A stretch of DNA of 64,000 bases from positions 1,902,628 through 1,966,627 of the forward strand of contig BFEA01000075.1 of the NCBI GenBank assembly GCA_003427395.1, written 5' to 3'. The stretch comes from Chara braunii (lineage: Eukaryota; Streptophyta; Charophyceae; Charales; Characeae). The notes beneath the pieces are model-generated. The model had not been told where the DNA came from. It did no database searches and was given only the letters and a program-made list of their open reading frames with translations. This document shows positions 23,118-34,281 of the stretch, in pieces (position 1 is the first letter of the stretch; each line of letters starts with the position of its first letter). The translations under genes and the position numbers were made by a program.

Positions 23118-25216
23118 TCACGAGGCTGTAATTTGTGCAAGTGTGCTGCTTGTCCGGCAGACAGGTGTGTGGGCACTTGGCGCTTAACTGCACAAACGTG
23201 ACTCACCTTGCATTTTCTACTATATTGCCTATCTACATTTTCTTTTGTTTTATGGATGGTTTGTGATGATTTGTGAATGGAGTTAGAGAGAGTTTCGTTT
23301 TTTTTTTAACACAGTTCGTGATGATTTGTGGATGGGATCAGAGGGAGAGAGAGTTTTTTTTTAAGACACACATACACACACACTCATGAACGTCACCCTG
23401 ACATGTCATGTCCAATTTGTAGACGGGCTGGAACGTCAATGCCTATACAATTGCAGTCGGTGTGCCTCTATATAATTTTCACCTACTTTAACGTGGTAAC
23501 TGATTGGCCACTGCATTGGAATATTTAGGGGCAGGCCCCACTGGTGCTCCCGAAGCATGAACGTGGTCGAACAAGTGGCCAGGTTCGTACTTTCTCAGCA
23601 TGAACATATCACCAGTGGGGCTTGACGCTTGTTGGTTATGTTGCTGACAGAGAGATCTAGCTGGGCTGGGTTACAATTTTGCTCACTCTGAGTCGGAGCA
23701 GATTGGCCACTGCATTGGATATTTTTGGTTATGTTGATGAAGCCAGGTTGAGGAGATTCAGTTGAGAAGAGAGACCATGAAAATCGGGAAGCTGGCCCAG
23801 GAGAACGTGTGAATTCATTGGCAACGTCACAGCTGGAAAGCCGTATCTGGTGCTCTGCATCTCCGCTGTTGTTTTTGATGGTGTCTTCTGTCAAACCGTT
23901 GTGTGCAGTCTGGAAGCCGTGCAAACCGAGGTGCGACACAAAGGAGTAGAGCGAGCGGTACGAGGTGCTGTGGGGGGTGAAGAACGGTCAACTGCTTTCT
24001 TAATTTTCTCTATGTCGTCCCCCAGGAGGGTACTGGAGGCGGTGGCAGCGGAGGAGCAGCAGCAGCAGCAGCTATTGCCTGCTCTGGAGATGCACCTCTG
24101 CTATATCCAGGATGCGATCTCCAGTTGTTGCCTCTATACTGATTGAGGCTGCACGGCAACACGGGGAGGCTCCGTGCAAGATGCAGGTGCGTCAGGCCTG
24201 GCCTACCTGTACCACTTCCGGTAATGTGATCTTTCTGAGGCTTGCAGAGACTCAGACGAATTATCCCAGCTGCCCAACCCCTTGTGACCCAAGCCAACCT
24301 GAGTCAGATGTAACCTGGCCCACAGGTAGTTTCCAAAGGTATTCACTAAATGTACAACTCAATGTTGGCCAACCCCTTGTGACCCAAGGCAACCCGAGTC
24401 AATTATAACCAACTCAATGTTCGTAAATGCCCAAGTCAGCTTCCGTGCTATTCAATTCCTCATCGTCATCTTGATAGAGCTATATTCACTAGCTCATCAT
24501 ATTGATAGAAAGTTCTGCTAGCTGCTTTGTCCCTCTTACTGTCTGAGACGACTGTGAATCTGTGTCAGCAGCAACTGTTTCTTTTTGTCGTTTTTTTTCG
24601 CAGTGACTGTTTCACAGTTCTTTATCCTATCTTTGTTTTCCACCTTTCTTTTTGTTCGCAGCGACTGTCTCACAGTTCTTTATCCTATCTTTGTTTTCCA
24701 CGTTCGTTTGATGGAATCAGTTATTCACTGAGCGTCCACTGTGTGAGGTGTGGGGGAGAGAGTGGGAATCGGATGCGATCGGAAAACTATTGCAAGGGGA
24801 GACTTCTCTCTGCGGATGGTGTGGGGTACTAACTATGAATGCGCCGCGGACGTGTTAGAATTGGTTTGAGGAGCCTCACTTGCAGCACCGACGCGTAGAG
24901 AGGGCGTCAGCAAGCCATGGTCATAAATGGATTGTCATTTCCATACCGACGATCACTACCCAACAATTCTGGGTATGGTTGGGTATTGATGACATGGTTT
25001 TTTGCCATGCCAGTCAGCTGGCACCGCCGCACCGGTCCATGACGTACTAACGAGAAAATGTGCATGGTGATCTGCAAGGCGAGCTAAATGGTGCATCCCA
25101 TCACAACGTAGTGTAAGAAAAAATCACTTGAAAGTGGTTGTTATTGCACAACCACCGCTGTCATATCCATAACAGAACAGTTCAACTTTTTTTATATTGC
25201 TAGGATCACTCCTTTA
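23118..25216. other. stretch without a recognisable gene
   Basis: Contains a tandem pair of about 58 bp (24601-24657 and 24659-24716, sharing TTCTTTATCCTATC), a short repeat CCAACCCCTTGTGACCCAAG (near 24279 and 24370), and a small GCA/CAG-rich patch at 24055-24072. An open frame at 23850-24146 has no family I recognise. Confidence 0.5.
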
Positions 25217-25327
25217 CTACCGTCTTCACCCGAATAGAACGCCCGGTCATGATAGCTGTATTTGGTGCAACTTTCAGTCTAGATACAGTGATAATGACCG
25301 GGCGGTCTAGTCAGCTGAAGACGGTAG
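25217..25327. mobile_element. MITE-like hairpin element, copy 1
   Basis: This 111-bp element begins CTACCGTCTTCACCCGAAT and ends with the near reverse complement CTGAAGACGGTAG. The arms of about 45 bp pair almost along their full length around a short loop containing GCAACTTTCAG. Three further copies occur at 59372, 59521 and 62762. It has no coding capacity. Confidence 0.85.
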
Positions 25328-25490
25328 CAGGCAATTCTTTTGTTGTGCTGGAATGTCAAGTTGCATTGGCTGCATACAATCATTTGCCCTCTCTCTTTCG
25401 ATTGTTCCCTTTGCTGGTCAGTGGTCAATGCTGGTACTTAGGACTTCTATTGGTATGAGTGTGGATTGTGTTGATGCTTCGCTGCTGCAT
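25328..25490. other. short spacer
   Basis: Unassigned sequence between the MITE and the R1 repeat copy. Confidence 0.4.
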
Positions 25491-25682
25491 AAAACCGCTC
25501 GTACACGGCCCCGGCCCTGTGGAGATTTGCTCATCACCTACTCCAAAAATTTCGGGCCTCGGGCCTACCGGACCACAATGCCTGGAGGCGCCAGCCGAAA
25601 AAGGAAAAACGTGCACCACTGGCGGGTCTGGAAAGCTTGGCACAGAGTGCAGCGCCTCCAGGCTTGGGTGTACTGGTGGTTA
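25491..25682 (+). repeat. R1 dispersed repeat, copy 2
   Basis: Matches the minus-strand R1 copy at 20419-20611 over about 190 bp, including TACACGGCCCCGG, GGGCCTACCGGACCACAATG and GGTGTACTGGTGG. It has no poly-A tail here; the sequence continues TTAACCGCATT. Confidence 0.8.
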
Positions 25683-26411
25683 ACCGCATTTGCCCTTCGC
25701 CGCTCAGTGGTCAATCCAGGTAAGACTTATATTGGTATGGGGTGTGGATTGTGTTGATGGCCATGTAAAGCCGGGTCCTAGAATTTGATTTGGAAAAGGT
25801 GGTCCCCAAGGCTTGGACAAACTTCTGTGAGTGGGTTCAGAGAGTTCCTGCTGTGGGTGGCATTCCCATGAACCGTTCGTTCGGAGAGCACATGGTTGGG
25901 GGCCAAGGTGCTTTAGGTGGTCAAACTCCTGGTGTCCCAGAAGGGGTCCAATCCACACTTCTGTGTTGTCGGTCGGTGATCACGCTCAGGCTGTTGCCAT
26001 TCGGGATATGTGGACAGGCTCAGAGGGTGTGTGTGGCGGGCGAAACTCCCCCGGCTGTAGCGTGCAGAGCACATAGTGACTTTGTGGGCAAGAGTGCTTA
26101 ACACACACACACAAGTGTCGAGGACGTAGCACTCTTAAATGGTCTGTGCTCGTTTGTATTCGTTGTAGTGAAATGAAGATTGCTGGTTGGTGAGCATTTA
26201 TAACATGCAACCCGGTTAGAGTGGTTAGTGCAAGTCACCAATCAATAAGAACTCAAAATTTCCGAGTCCTTGCCCGTGAAATAAGTCACTGTGGCTACTC
26301 GTCGATTGGTTAAGTGATAGAAAACGAATAAATAATCTAATTAAAAAGCTTGACAGTGTTGACACATGGTTCATTCTTCCCGAACACAGCGTACGATTTT
26401 CATCATACTGC
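25683..26411. other. stretch without a recognisable gene
   Basis: 26110-26205 resembles 46820-46905 (R3 family: GTAT-TGGTTG-like words ending in AGCATTTATAA). The last four bases, CTGC (26408-26411), are the left target duplication of Ty3-2. No gene seen. Confidence 0.5.
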
Positions 26412-27338
26412 TGCAAGGAAGAACTTCAGCAATCAAACAGCATCATATACACAAGACCAGATAGTTGTGACCTCGAACCAACAGCAGAATTGCATCACGA
26501 GTTTCACCAAATAAGAAGACACCAAGAGCTCATAATTGACAATGCTGGTAAAGTCTCATCATCATCATCAATGCAAAGANACACCAAGAGCTCATAATTG
26601 ACAATGCTGGTAAAGTCTCATCATCATCATCAATGCAAAGAACCAATGTTGATATCCTATCTGGCGCTCGGCGCCCAGACTACAGAAGGCAGATCCTATC
26701 TAGCCTAGACTACAATGCCGAATGATGACAACAACAGCTTTCCCGAAGTACGAGCATACAGCGACCAATGTCGCACGCTTCCAGCACCAGGTATGTCTCT
26801 CGCCTCACTCACAACCTCGCTCCCCAAGACACAGATCCCACTTGCACCCAAGGACCACCCTGCGCCACACCCAGCTTACAGCAGCGCAGCTCGGCTATGG
26901 CTGCCTGCTCCATCCTGCTCGCCCGTGAGCGCGTGAGTGCCCGCAAGCTTCAGCGCAGCATGCAGCCAGCACCCGAATGCCCAATGTGGAGGCAGGCCCT
27001 TTGCTATATCGAAGTGGCCTGTCTGCGTTCAGTCCCAGGAAGCTTCCAGTAGGCCCTGGTAGCCTGAGGCCCAGCACGAACGAGAACAGGCTGAGGTGGT
27101 TGCACGCACCCAACTGCCTTTGGCCTGTGTTTGGCCCAGTACCCTCCATACATTCACACAGGTGGCCCAGGGCCTGGGTTCTCTCAACCAACTGGCGCTG
27201 CGCAACTGCCTGAATTTCCTTAGTTGCGCAGTGGCCGAAATAGGGCCCTGAGGGCCTCGTCGAGCCTGCCTTCACTTAGGGCGACCGACTTGCTCCGAAA
27301 TGGGGCCGAATGGGGCTCATAGAGGCAGTGGCCTCGCA
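26412..27338 (-). repeat. 3' LTR of Ty3-2
   Basis: This LTR is 927 bp. Compared with the 5' LTR it lacks about 13 bp near its outer end and has an extra tandem copy of a unit of about 63 bp (26518-26580 and 26581-26641) joined at an unresolved base (26580). It contains the palindrome GGCGCTCGGCGCC at 26663-26675. Confidence 0.93.
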
Positions 27339-27349
27339 TTCCCGCCTCG
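27339..27349 (-). promoter_or_regulatory. polypurine tract of Ty3-2
   Basis: On the minus strand CGAGGCGGGAA directly precedes the 3' LTR start TGCGAGGCC. Confidence 0.8.
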
Positions 27350-27375
27350 TTAGCTTCAACAGTCCTCTGAGAAGC

Positions 27376-27603
27376 TCAGTCTTCAACCATTGGGCGCTTC
27401 CCCTTCTGCAGAGATCTCTCGTAGTGGGCTACAACTTGTGGAGCGGTCTGCATGAGTTCCTCCTTGGTGAGCCAGCGGTCCTCCTTCGGATCAGTGTGAT
27501 GCTGGAACCGGACGCGGTACTGCAGCTTCGGAGGACGTCCCCTGCCTGTTGGTCTTGACACTGGCAGCTCCCTGTGGTCCACGATATCGTCGATATCCAC
27601 CTC
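27376..27603 (-). pseudogene. pol: Ty3-2 integrase chromodomain-like tail
   Basis: About 75 codons follow a single TGA (27604-27606) that splits this tail from the rest of integrase. The segment reads VDIDDIVDHREL, then GRGRPPK (27526-27546), then LQYRVRF, DPKEDRW, LTKEELM and AHYERSL. The strand pattern with DRW resembles a chromodomain, and GRGRPPK resembles an AT-hook. Ty3-3 carries the same order. The role would be to steer integration; the AT-hook part is inference from the short motif. Confidence 0.8.
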
Positions 27604-28951
27604 TCAGTCCATGGTTGGGGGCAGCATTGAGCGACGAGAGGGGAACTGATCAGTTTCTTCAAAAGGTGCAAGTTTGGAGGCGTGAAAGACAGGGTAAGTA
27701 CGAAGATGACCAGGGATCCGGATTACATAAGAAGGTCCATCCGGATCAGTCCCAACAGTATCTAAGACTTCCCATGGTCCAAAGTACTGTGGCATGAGCT
27801 TGCGGGAGATCCCGTGCTCCTGTCCCAGTTCTGAAGACTTAACCCAGACTCTGTCCCCAACCTGAAATGAAGACTCACGGCGGTGTTTGTTCGCAGATTC
27901 TATCATAGCCGCCTGTGCCTTCTGCATCTGTTCTACAGCCTGCTGCATCTTCTGTTCATACCGGTAAGCAAATTCTAAGGTACCCGGAGCAGCAGTTTGA
28001 CTGGTTCTTAGGAAATAGAAAATCCACGGGTAGTCTAGGCTTAAAAGTCAGTAGTAAGCGGTTTGGGCTCACCCCGGTAGCGCTGTGTACCGCGTTGTTG
28101 TACAGGCTGGCGATGAGAGCAAGCTTCTCATCCCAGTCCACCTGGTTGGGCTTGATGTAATGCCTCATCAGGTGTTGGACAGCGCGGTTCAGTTGCTCGG
28201 CTTGGCCATTGGCCTCTGGGTGGTTCCCAGAAGTCATTTGCAACGGTGTTCCTTGTTCCGCAGCGGCTGCCTTCCACAACTCGGTGGTAAATCGGACATC
28301 CTTGTCACTTATAATGGACTTCGGTAAACCAAAATCCCTGACCCAGTTCTCTTTGAACATTCTAATCACATATTCCGTTTTTGCTGTTTCCGGCATCGCT
28401 ACTAACCTACCATACTTACTAAATCTGACCACAATAACGAAGATGTGCCTCATCCCACTCTTGCTGGTGACCAGTGTATCCATGAAGTCCATGGACAAGC
28501 TTTCACCAGGCCTTTCCGGAATTGGAAGGGGCTTCAGAAGCCCAAGAGGAGCCTGAGTGTGTGGCTTGTCTCTTTGACAGACATGACAAGTCTCCACGTA
28601 CAGCTTCGCATCTCTGATCATCGTGAGCCACCAGAATCGCTGCAACAGATTGGCTGCAGTCTTCTTAAAGCCAAAATGTCCGGTGGCATCATGACATTCT
28701 CCTAGAAATAAACTACGCAAAGACTCCCTATTAGGAACACGTAAACGTTTATTCCTAGCGTTGTCAAGGAACAACAAGTTGTTGACCAACTCAAACTCAG
28801 CAGAAGTCACTTTTTCCTTTGCCTCGAGTCTGCGGATGATCTCCGACATGAACGGATCCTCGCGATAGGCTTCCACCATGGACTGAGTAACATTGTCCTC
28901 AAGCCCAAACTCAGTGATCAGCGCACATGAGAAATCAGGTCTACGCGACAA
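27604..28951 (-). pseudogene. pol: Ty3-2 integrase
   Basis: From 28951 downward: HDATGHFGF and CHVCQRDKP form the HHCC zinc site. MDFMDTL holds the first catalytic Asp, ISDKDVRF the second and HPEANGQAEQ the Glu, so the D,D-E set is intact. A frameshift near 27990-28000 breaks the chain, which resumes at 27948 with QVGDRVWVKSSEL and the GPY/F-type LMPQYFGPWEVL, then HASKLAPF. A TGA ends it before the chromodomain. Without that frameshift and stop this would be a full-length enzyme. Confidence 0.93.
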
Positions 28952-29352
28952 GGCATCAGCAACCTTGTTGTACTCGCCCTTGATGTACTGGGGCTCGAAG
29001 TCATACTACTCTATGACTTCGATCCAACGCGTGAGAGCGTCAGAGAGTATCGGCTGAGTTCTCATCCATCTCAGGGTCTGATGATCAGTCCTGAGCATGA
29101 AGAACTTCCCAAGGAGATAGTGTCTCCAATGGGTCAGAGCCTTGTACAACGCATAGAGTTCCTTCTCATAGGTGGACTTTGCCAACTTCTGAGACGACAT
29201 CTTTTTGGACATGTACTCGACAGGCCTGAACTTTTTCCCCTCCTGTTGTGCAAGTACGGCGCCTATGCCATATTGGCTAGCATCCGTAGTCACTATAAAT
29301 GGCTTGTCAGGATCGGGAAGTTTTAAGATTTCGTCATGCGTCAACGCATGCT
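28952..29352 (-). pseudogene. pol: Ty3-2 RNase H
   Basis: TTDASQYGIGAVLAQ, YEKELYALYKAL and MLRTDHQTLRW give the acidic active-site residues of a Ty3 RNase H. The frame is closed by TAG at 29006-29008, after which the usual YIKGEYNKVADALSRR continues into integrase. On the upstream side the frame is broken near 29345-29420, where a short sequence has been copied (see findings). Confidence 0.92.
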
Positions 29353-31059
29353 TCAGATGTCTGAAAGCAGCCTTTCATTTCTCAGGCCACTCCCATGGGG
29401 TGTCAACGCATGCTTCAGATCAGTCAAAGGGGCGGCAACTATGCTATAGTTTTTCACGAAATTGCGATAGTAGTCGGTCATCCCTAAGAAAGATCTCATC
29501 TCAGTCACAGACTGAGGACGCGGCCAGTCACGAATACTAGCCACCATCGCGTCATCGGGCTTCAATCCCTGCGTGGAAATCTCATGACCCAAGTACAAGA
29601 CACAAGTGCAGCCAAACTCGCACTTCTCACCGTTGATCTTGAACTTGTGCTGTCGCAGAAGACTCAGGACTTTGTCCAAGTGCGCAACGTGCTCCTCGAC
29701 AGTCTTACTAAAAGTAAGTATGTCATCGAGGTACAGGATGACAAACTTATCCAAGTAGTCATGAAAGATCCGATTCATAGCGTGCTGAAAGGTGCCAGGA
29801 GCATTGCAAAGACCGAAAGGCATCACCACAAACTCGTATAGACTGTACCTGGTCCGAAATGCGGTTTTGTGTTGATCCTCAGGCCGGATTGCTATCTGAT
29901 GGTACCCGGACTTCAGATCTATTTTACTGAAGTACCGACACCCTTGCACTCTATCTAGCAAACCGTTGATGCGCGGTAGGGGCTCTCTATTCTTAACAGT
30001 GATGGCATTGAGGCCCCTATAGTCAATGCACATCCTAAGTGTTCCCTCCTTCTTCTTAGGTACGAATAGTACTGGAGACCCATAAGGAGAGACACTCGGT
30101 CGGATCCAACCCTTCTCTACGAGTTCCTTGAGTTGCCGGCGAAGCTCATCGAGCTCGCCTGGAGACATCCGATAGATCCTACCCTTTGGGATGCTAGACC
30201 CTGCGATAATCTCTATTGCGTGGACGACCTCCCTCTCAACAACCCCTGTTGGCTCTTCAAATAGATCAGGGTACTTAGCAACTACTCCCTCTATCTCCGG
30301 CGGCATTTTCACCGGCTTGCCTGCAGCAGAGACATGAACTAGATACATACCCTCCTCCTGATTTTGCTTATAATAATTGTAGAACGCGGCCGCACACATG
30401 CATCCGTGGGACTCAATCAGACTACTAGCTTTAAACTTACGCAATCTGGCAGTCCCTCCACCTGGCAAAGTGTGTTTGACCACTTTTCGGTCCCAGTCAA
30501 ACTGGGGCTGTGCCACAGAGAGGTAGTACATACCTAACAACATGTGCATGGGGAGTTCGTCACTCACTAGGAACAAGACGCGATGTCTCAATTCCCCTCT
30601 CGCGTACGGGAAACAACACTCAACATCTTGGAGGTAGTCGTTGACTACCATGCGCTGTTTGTTGGCACAGGTCGACTCCACAGGTCGACTCAGGCGCTGC
30701 ACTTGCCCCTGTAAGCGCAGCCTCTCAACGCATGCGCGACTGATAAAGTTCCTAGTCGAGCAAGTGTCATAATAGGCCCCAGCCTTGCGGCCGCCAATGA
30801 CCACATCGCTGACGAACATCTCACCCTTCGAGGTTTTGACTAGAGCCGTCCAAGAAGCTAGCGGGTCCGATCTAGACCACTCCTCTAGCTCCTCTACGAA
30901 CTCAAACACATTCATCGAACAAAGGCTCGATGGGTCTGGACGTGTTTGCGGGACGACGCTGGAGTCAGTAGCTTGGGCCATCTCGAGAGATGGTGAGGGT
31001 GTCTCCACCACCTCGACCCTAGCAGGAACTACTATTCCTACTAGCCCGACGTGTTTCCC
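29353..31059 (-). CDS. pol: Ty3-2 Pol: linker, protease and reverse transcriptase (open segment)
   Basis: The pol frame is open from the frameshift heptamer (31059) to 29353, the longest open frame in the window (552 codons from the first ATG at 31011). The protease motif reads YYDTCSTRNFIS: the usual Gly of D-T-G is Cys here (codon 30760-30762). RT follows with KGWIRPSVSPYGSPVLFVPKK, LRMCIDYRGLN, YFSKIDLKSGYHQ, VVMPFGLCNAPGTFQ and catalytic YLDD (29722-29733). The end runs off frame after SIVAAPLTDL. It would normally be translated only after a -1 shift from gag. The changed protease residue and the broken downstream parts make the whole element defective. Confidence 0.93.
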   Translation of the reverse strand, partial: GKHVGLVGIVVPARVEVVETPSPSLEMAQATDSSVVPQTRPDPSSLCSMNVFEFVEELEEWSRSDPLASWTALVKTSKGEMFVSDVVIGGRKAGAYYDTCSTRNFISRACVERLRLQGQVQRLSRPVESTCANKQRMVVNDYLQDVECCFPYARGELRHRVLFLVSDELPMHMLLGMYYLSVAQPQFDWDRKVVKHTLPGGGTARLRKFKASSLIESHGCMCAAAFYNYYKQNQEEGMYLVHVSAAGKPVKMPPEIEGVVAKYPDLFEEPTGVVEREVVHAIEIIAGSSIPKGRIYRMSPGELDELRRQLKELVEKGWIRPSVSPYGSPVLFVPKKKEGTLRMCIDYRGLNAITVKNREPLPRINGLLDRVQGCRYFSKIDLKSGYHQIAIRPEDQHKTAFRTRYSLYEFVVMPFGLCNAPGTFQHAMNRIFHDYLDKFVILYLDDILTFSKTVEEHVAHLDKVLSLLRQHKFKINGEKCEFGCTCVLYLGHEISTQGLKPDDAMVASIRDWPRPQSVTEMRSFLGMTDYYRNFVKNYSIVAAPLTDLKHALTPHGSGLRNERLLSDI

Positions 31060-33002
31060 GGAGCAGTGCCATAAGTACTAGCTACATTGCTACCAACGGG
31101 ATGGGAGGATCCCAACACCTGCCCCATCGTAGGCGGGATCTTATCGGTCACCTTCTTGTTGCGGCACTTGAATTGGTTATGGCCATATTGACCACAACGA
31201 ATACAGGTATGCCGTGTATACCAATCTCTCCACACGTCCTCTGTGAGACCCGCCTTCTCCCATGGGGGAGCGTTGGGGTCAACTTGACTCCTTGACCTGT
31301 AGCCTCCGCGGCGTCTACCGGTCGCCTTACCTTTATGAGCTACGACAGCGACAACTCCACCCCCTGAAGCTTCAACGCTGCCAGCCTCTGAACCTACTCC
31401 CTCCTAGAAGGTGTCGTCTAACTCGATGGTTGAACCATCGTTATCGACAAACATAATGCGGCCCTTCGCCTTCCAGTTGGGAGGCAGTGTTTTCTTCCTA
31501 CCGTCCATTGTGGGATTATGTCCATGCCCTATCTTCCCCTCAAGGTCTAGGGCCTTTTTGCTGAACGAGGGGAAGTTGTGAACATTGATGTTGGCCTCAC
31601 GTGCCAACTGATTTCTGAGAGGCATAGGAAAGCATCTCGGGTAGGAGGTGAGTAAAACCTGGGGGTCATAGCGCACCCCAGGGACACAGATCAGACGCTC
31701 TACAGCGTTGGTGGCCTCCCTTATTGACTTAAACTGCCTCGTGTGCAGTGTCAAGATCGCATCAGTGGCCTTTTGGGCCTCCTGAGGATCATGCCACCTT
31801 TCTTCCACCAGCTTAAGGAAGTCATCCAATTGTTGGGTGACCGCCCAAGCGCGGAAGTCATGACCGTACCCCTGTAGTTGCACTAACCCGCTCAACCATC
31901 ATGCTGCACTACCCTCTAGATAGGATGCAGCCACAAGCACTTCCTCGTGCGGCAAGGTAAGCTTACGCTTGACATAGACCGGCACTGCCCTCAACCACGT
32001 GTCGAGGTCTTCGTCCCTCTTATCCCCTGTGAAGGGTTTAGGAGCAGCGATGGCCGTCTTTGGTACTCACTGTGTTTGTCCCGGTCCCTGCATCCCATTG
32101 GGCTGTGGACCCTGTGATACATGCGGCTGCACTGGCTGCAGCGGTTGTGCACCCTGCGGCTGTACAGGCTGCGAGACAGCAGGTTGCGTTGTAACTGCAA
32201 TCTGCAACGGAGGTTGGGAATACACTGGTTGTACAAGGACCTGCAAACTAGGACCTGCTGAGAGCCCTCCTGATAACGGCATGCCCAGGGAAACGATAGC
32301 GACCGATGATGGGGCTACATATGGGGATGTCACCGGTGGGACAAAAGGAGGAGGATGTGCAACGGGCCAGGCACCTGGCCCGAACGGTGATGGTGACGCC
32401 TGCATCCGCCCGACTAACACAGCCAAACTCTGCTGGATGTCCTGTAAGATCTCCGTCTGGTGATCCTGCATCTCCATTACACTTAACAGGACCGACCGAA
32501 TGACTCTCACATCATCATCCATTTCTATTGGGTCCATCTCCCCTAACTCACTGACGTCCTCTTGCCTCCACTGCATCCTGGCTCTCCTTCTAATCATTCT
32601 CTCTTTTTCAGCCTTTCTCTCTCCTAAAGCTTGCTGTAGTTGTGCCTCGCGAGCAGCAGCTCGCTGTATGGCCACCTCCTCGGGTGTCATCACCGGTGGC
32701 TGGCTTGCCATAACGCCAACGGACTGACTCTGGGTCTGTGCGACTATTGACCCTACAGATCCTGAACTACCGGCTTGAGTAGTCTGCTGCGCAGAGGTGG
32801 CCATGGCTTCCGAAGCTGCGGCTTCACTTGCAAGTGCCTTGCTAGCCTCTGCTGCTCTAGCCCTCCTCTGCTGCTGCAACCTCGCCCTACGCTGGCGGAA
32901 CAGGTACGTGTCATCCTCTGGTCCTAATGCCAAGTGGGCAATCGGGCGTCTCGCCGATCGCAAGATCCGGTTGTCCTCTCTAGTGTCCTCCCTGTCGCTC
33001 AT
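31041..33002 (-). pseudogene. gag: Ty3-2 Gag polyprotein
   Basis: Starts MSDREDTREDN at 33002. The N-terminal half is Arg/Ala/Gln-rich with a likely coiled coil, then a Pro/Gln/Val-rich linker. TGA at 32067-32069 interrupts. The Gag domain follows with LDTWLRAVPVYVKRKL, another TGA near 31905 in SAA*WLSG (Arg in Ty3-3, fitting CGA to TGA), and the helical core WAVTQQLDDFLKLVEERW. A TAG lies at 31404-31406. The C-terminal part has a CCHC knuckle (CIRCGQYGHNQFKC, about 31160-31205). All parts stay in one frame, so only point stops have damaged it. Confidence 0.9.
31053..31059 (-). promoter_or_regulatory. candidate -1 ribosomal frameshift site of Ty3-2
   Basis: On the minus strand GGGAAAC is read in the gag frame as G_GGA_AAC, followed by three sense codons and TAG. 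Pol is in the -1 frame and open through it. Position and phase match the sites in Ty3-1 and Ty3-3. Confidence 0.78.
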
Positions 33003-34267
33003 AAGCTACAGCACTGCACACAGTCTGCACTAGTGCACTCTAGATGCCTACCGCAGTGGAGTGCAGAGACCAATTTAAAATAAATAAATAATTAATTGGT
33101 GGCTATTTCGGAGTAGATACACTTGGGGTCAACAGGTAAGTTCAAATTCCTACAAACGAAACTATTTTTAGCCTGATTAGTTCGCGAACGGAATGCACAA
33201 TGAACAGATACAGTTCTAATTATGTTGTCTGTCAGATATCAAATGGTTGTACACCTAACCAGTCAAAACAAAAATAGAATCTTTTGTGTGGATAGGACAG
33301 TATGGATTTTTTTTGGCAAACTTATCACCTGAAATCTACCCCTCCCTTAGCTCCCCTGAATGTCACTTGACGGCAGCGTCCCTGAGCAATCCGGAGAGCG
33401 TTGCGTGTCTAAAAGGTGTGTGTTCGGCCTACCGCTGTGCCCCGAGTATCTGTTGAGCTGGCCAGCCCTGCACTGGATTATCCTCGCGTGCCGCGAGCCT
33501 TACAATCATTGGCTGATCGAGAGGCAATTTAACGACCGCCCCCAAGTGTCATCAGGAATTATTTTACGTCGCAGCAGGACGACGATCACAGCCAATGATT
33601 TCCTGTTCGGGTGTTTATTTAAAGACGCCCGGTCTCGTCTCCCACTTAGGGCTGGCCTGCCCTTCAGTACCCATCTAATAGCGCAGCAAGCCGAACAAAG
33701 GACAAGCAACAAAGCATGCGTGCTCTACTCCCGGTGGGTTGGCATGGTGACCGTGACCCAGTGCTTCGTCGAGGGCCCTTCAGAAAGCTCCGCCCATCTT
33801 CTCCCAGATGCTCCACGTGAACATTGCCGACTCTCAAGGTTGAGCACACTTGACACCTCACAATGAGAGGACTCTCAAGAAGGAACACATAACCTCACGG
33901 TAAGAAGTGTCGAAGAGGGTAGATAAGGTTAAGAGCAACGTACCTCAAATAGCTGCCCCCAACCACATAGATAATCTCACCAAATGACCTGATGTCGATT
34001 GTGATGACCAGTCATTGCTTCGACACAACCAGCATTGCACGCCGTTCCACCTCAGCACCAATCGCACATTAGGTAGTTCTCATCACACTGTCCAGACCCA
34101 CATTCACCACGTAGCCTTCATGGCGATTCCCTCACCTCCTGGGTCGCCACTCACTCGTCTCTGCCCTCCTCCCTACACACCACTTACGGCCCAACTCACC
34201 AAGCAGACCGCATGTATGTACTGCATTAGGCAGAAGACAAGCGCAGCTGAGCGCAATTGTACCACAA
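33003..34267 (-). other. Ty3-2 untranslated leader
   Basis: About 1.27 kb between the primer site and gag. The part at 33350-34030 resembles 35700-36330, the leader of the neighbouring element (shared words such as GTAAGAAG, GAAGAGGGTAGATAAGG and CAGTGCTTCGTC-like blocks). Small open frames in it are not conserved between the two. Confidence 0.8.
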
Positions 34268-34281
34268 CTCTGATGCCAAAT
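34268..34281 (-). promoter_or_regulatory. primer binding site of Ty3-2, Met-tRNA type
   Basis: Minus-strand TTTGGCATCAGAG directly follows the LTR end. It differs by one base from the usual TGGTATCAGAG. Confidence 0.85.

Noticed and set aside
23850-24146. Gln-rich open frame as a host exon
   Set aside because: No domain, no splice context I could support, and the glutamines come from a short CAG run.
26412-26412. 5-bp target duplication for Ty3-2 (ACTGC/CTGCA)
   Set aside because: Only the 4-bp CTGC matches in register with TG...CA LTR ends.
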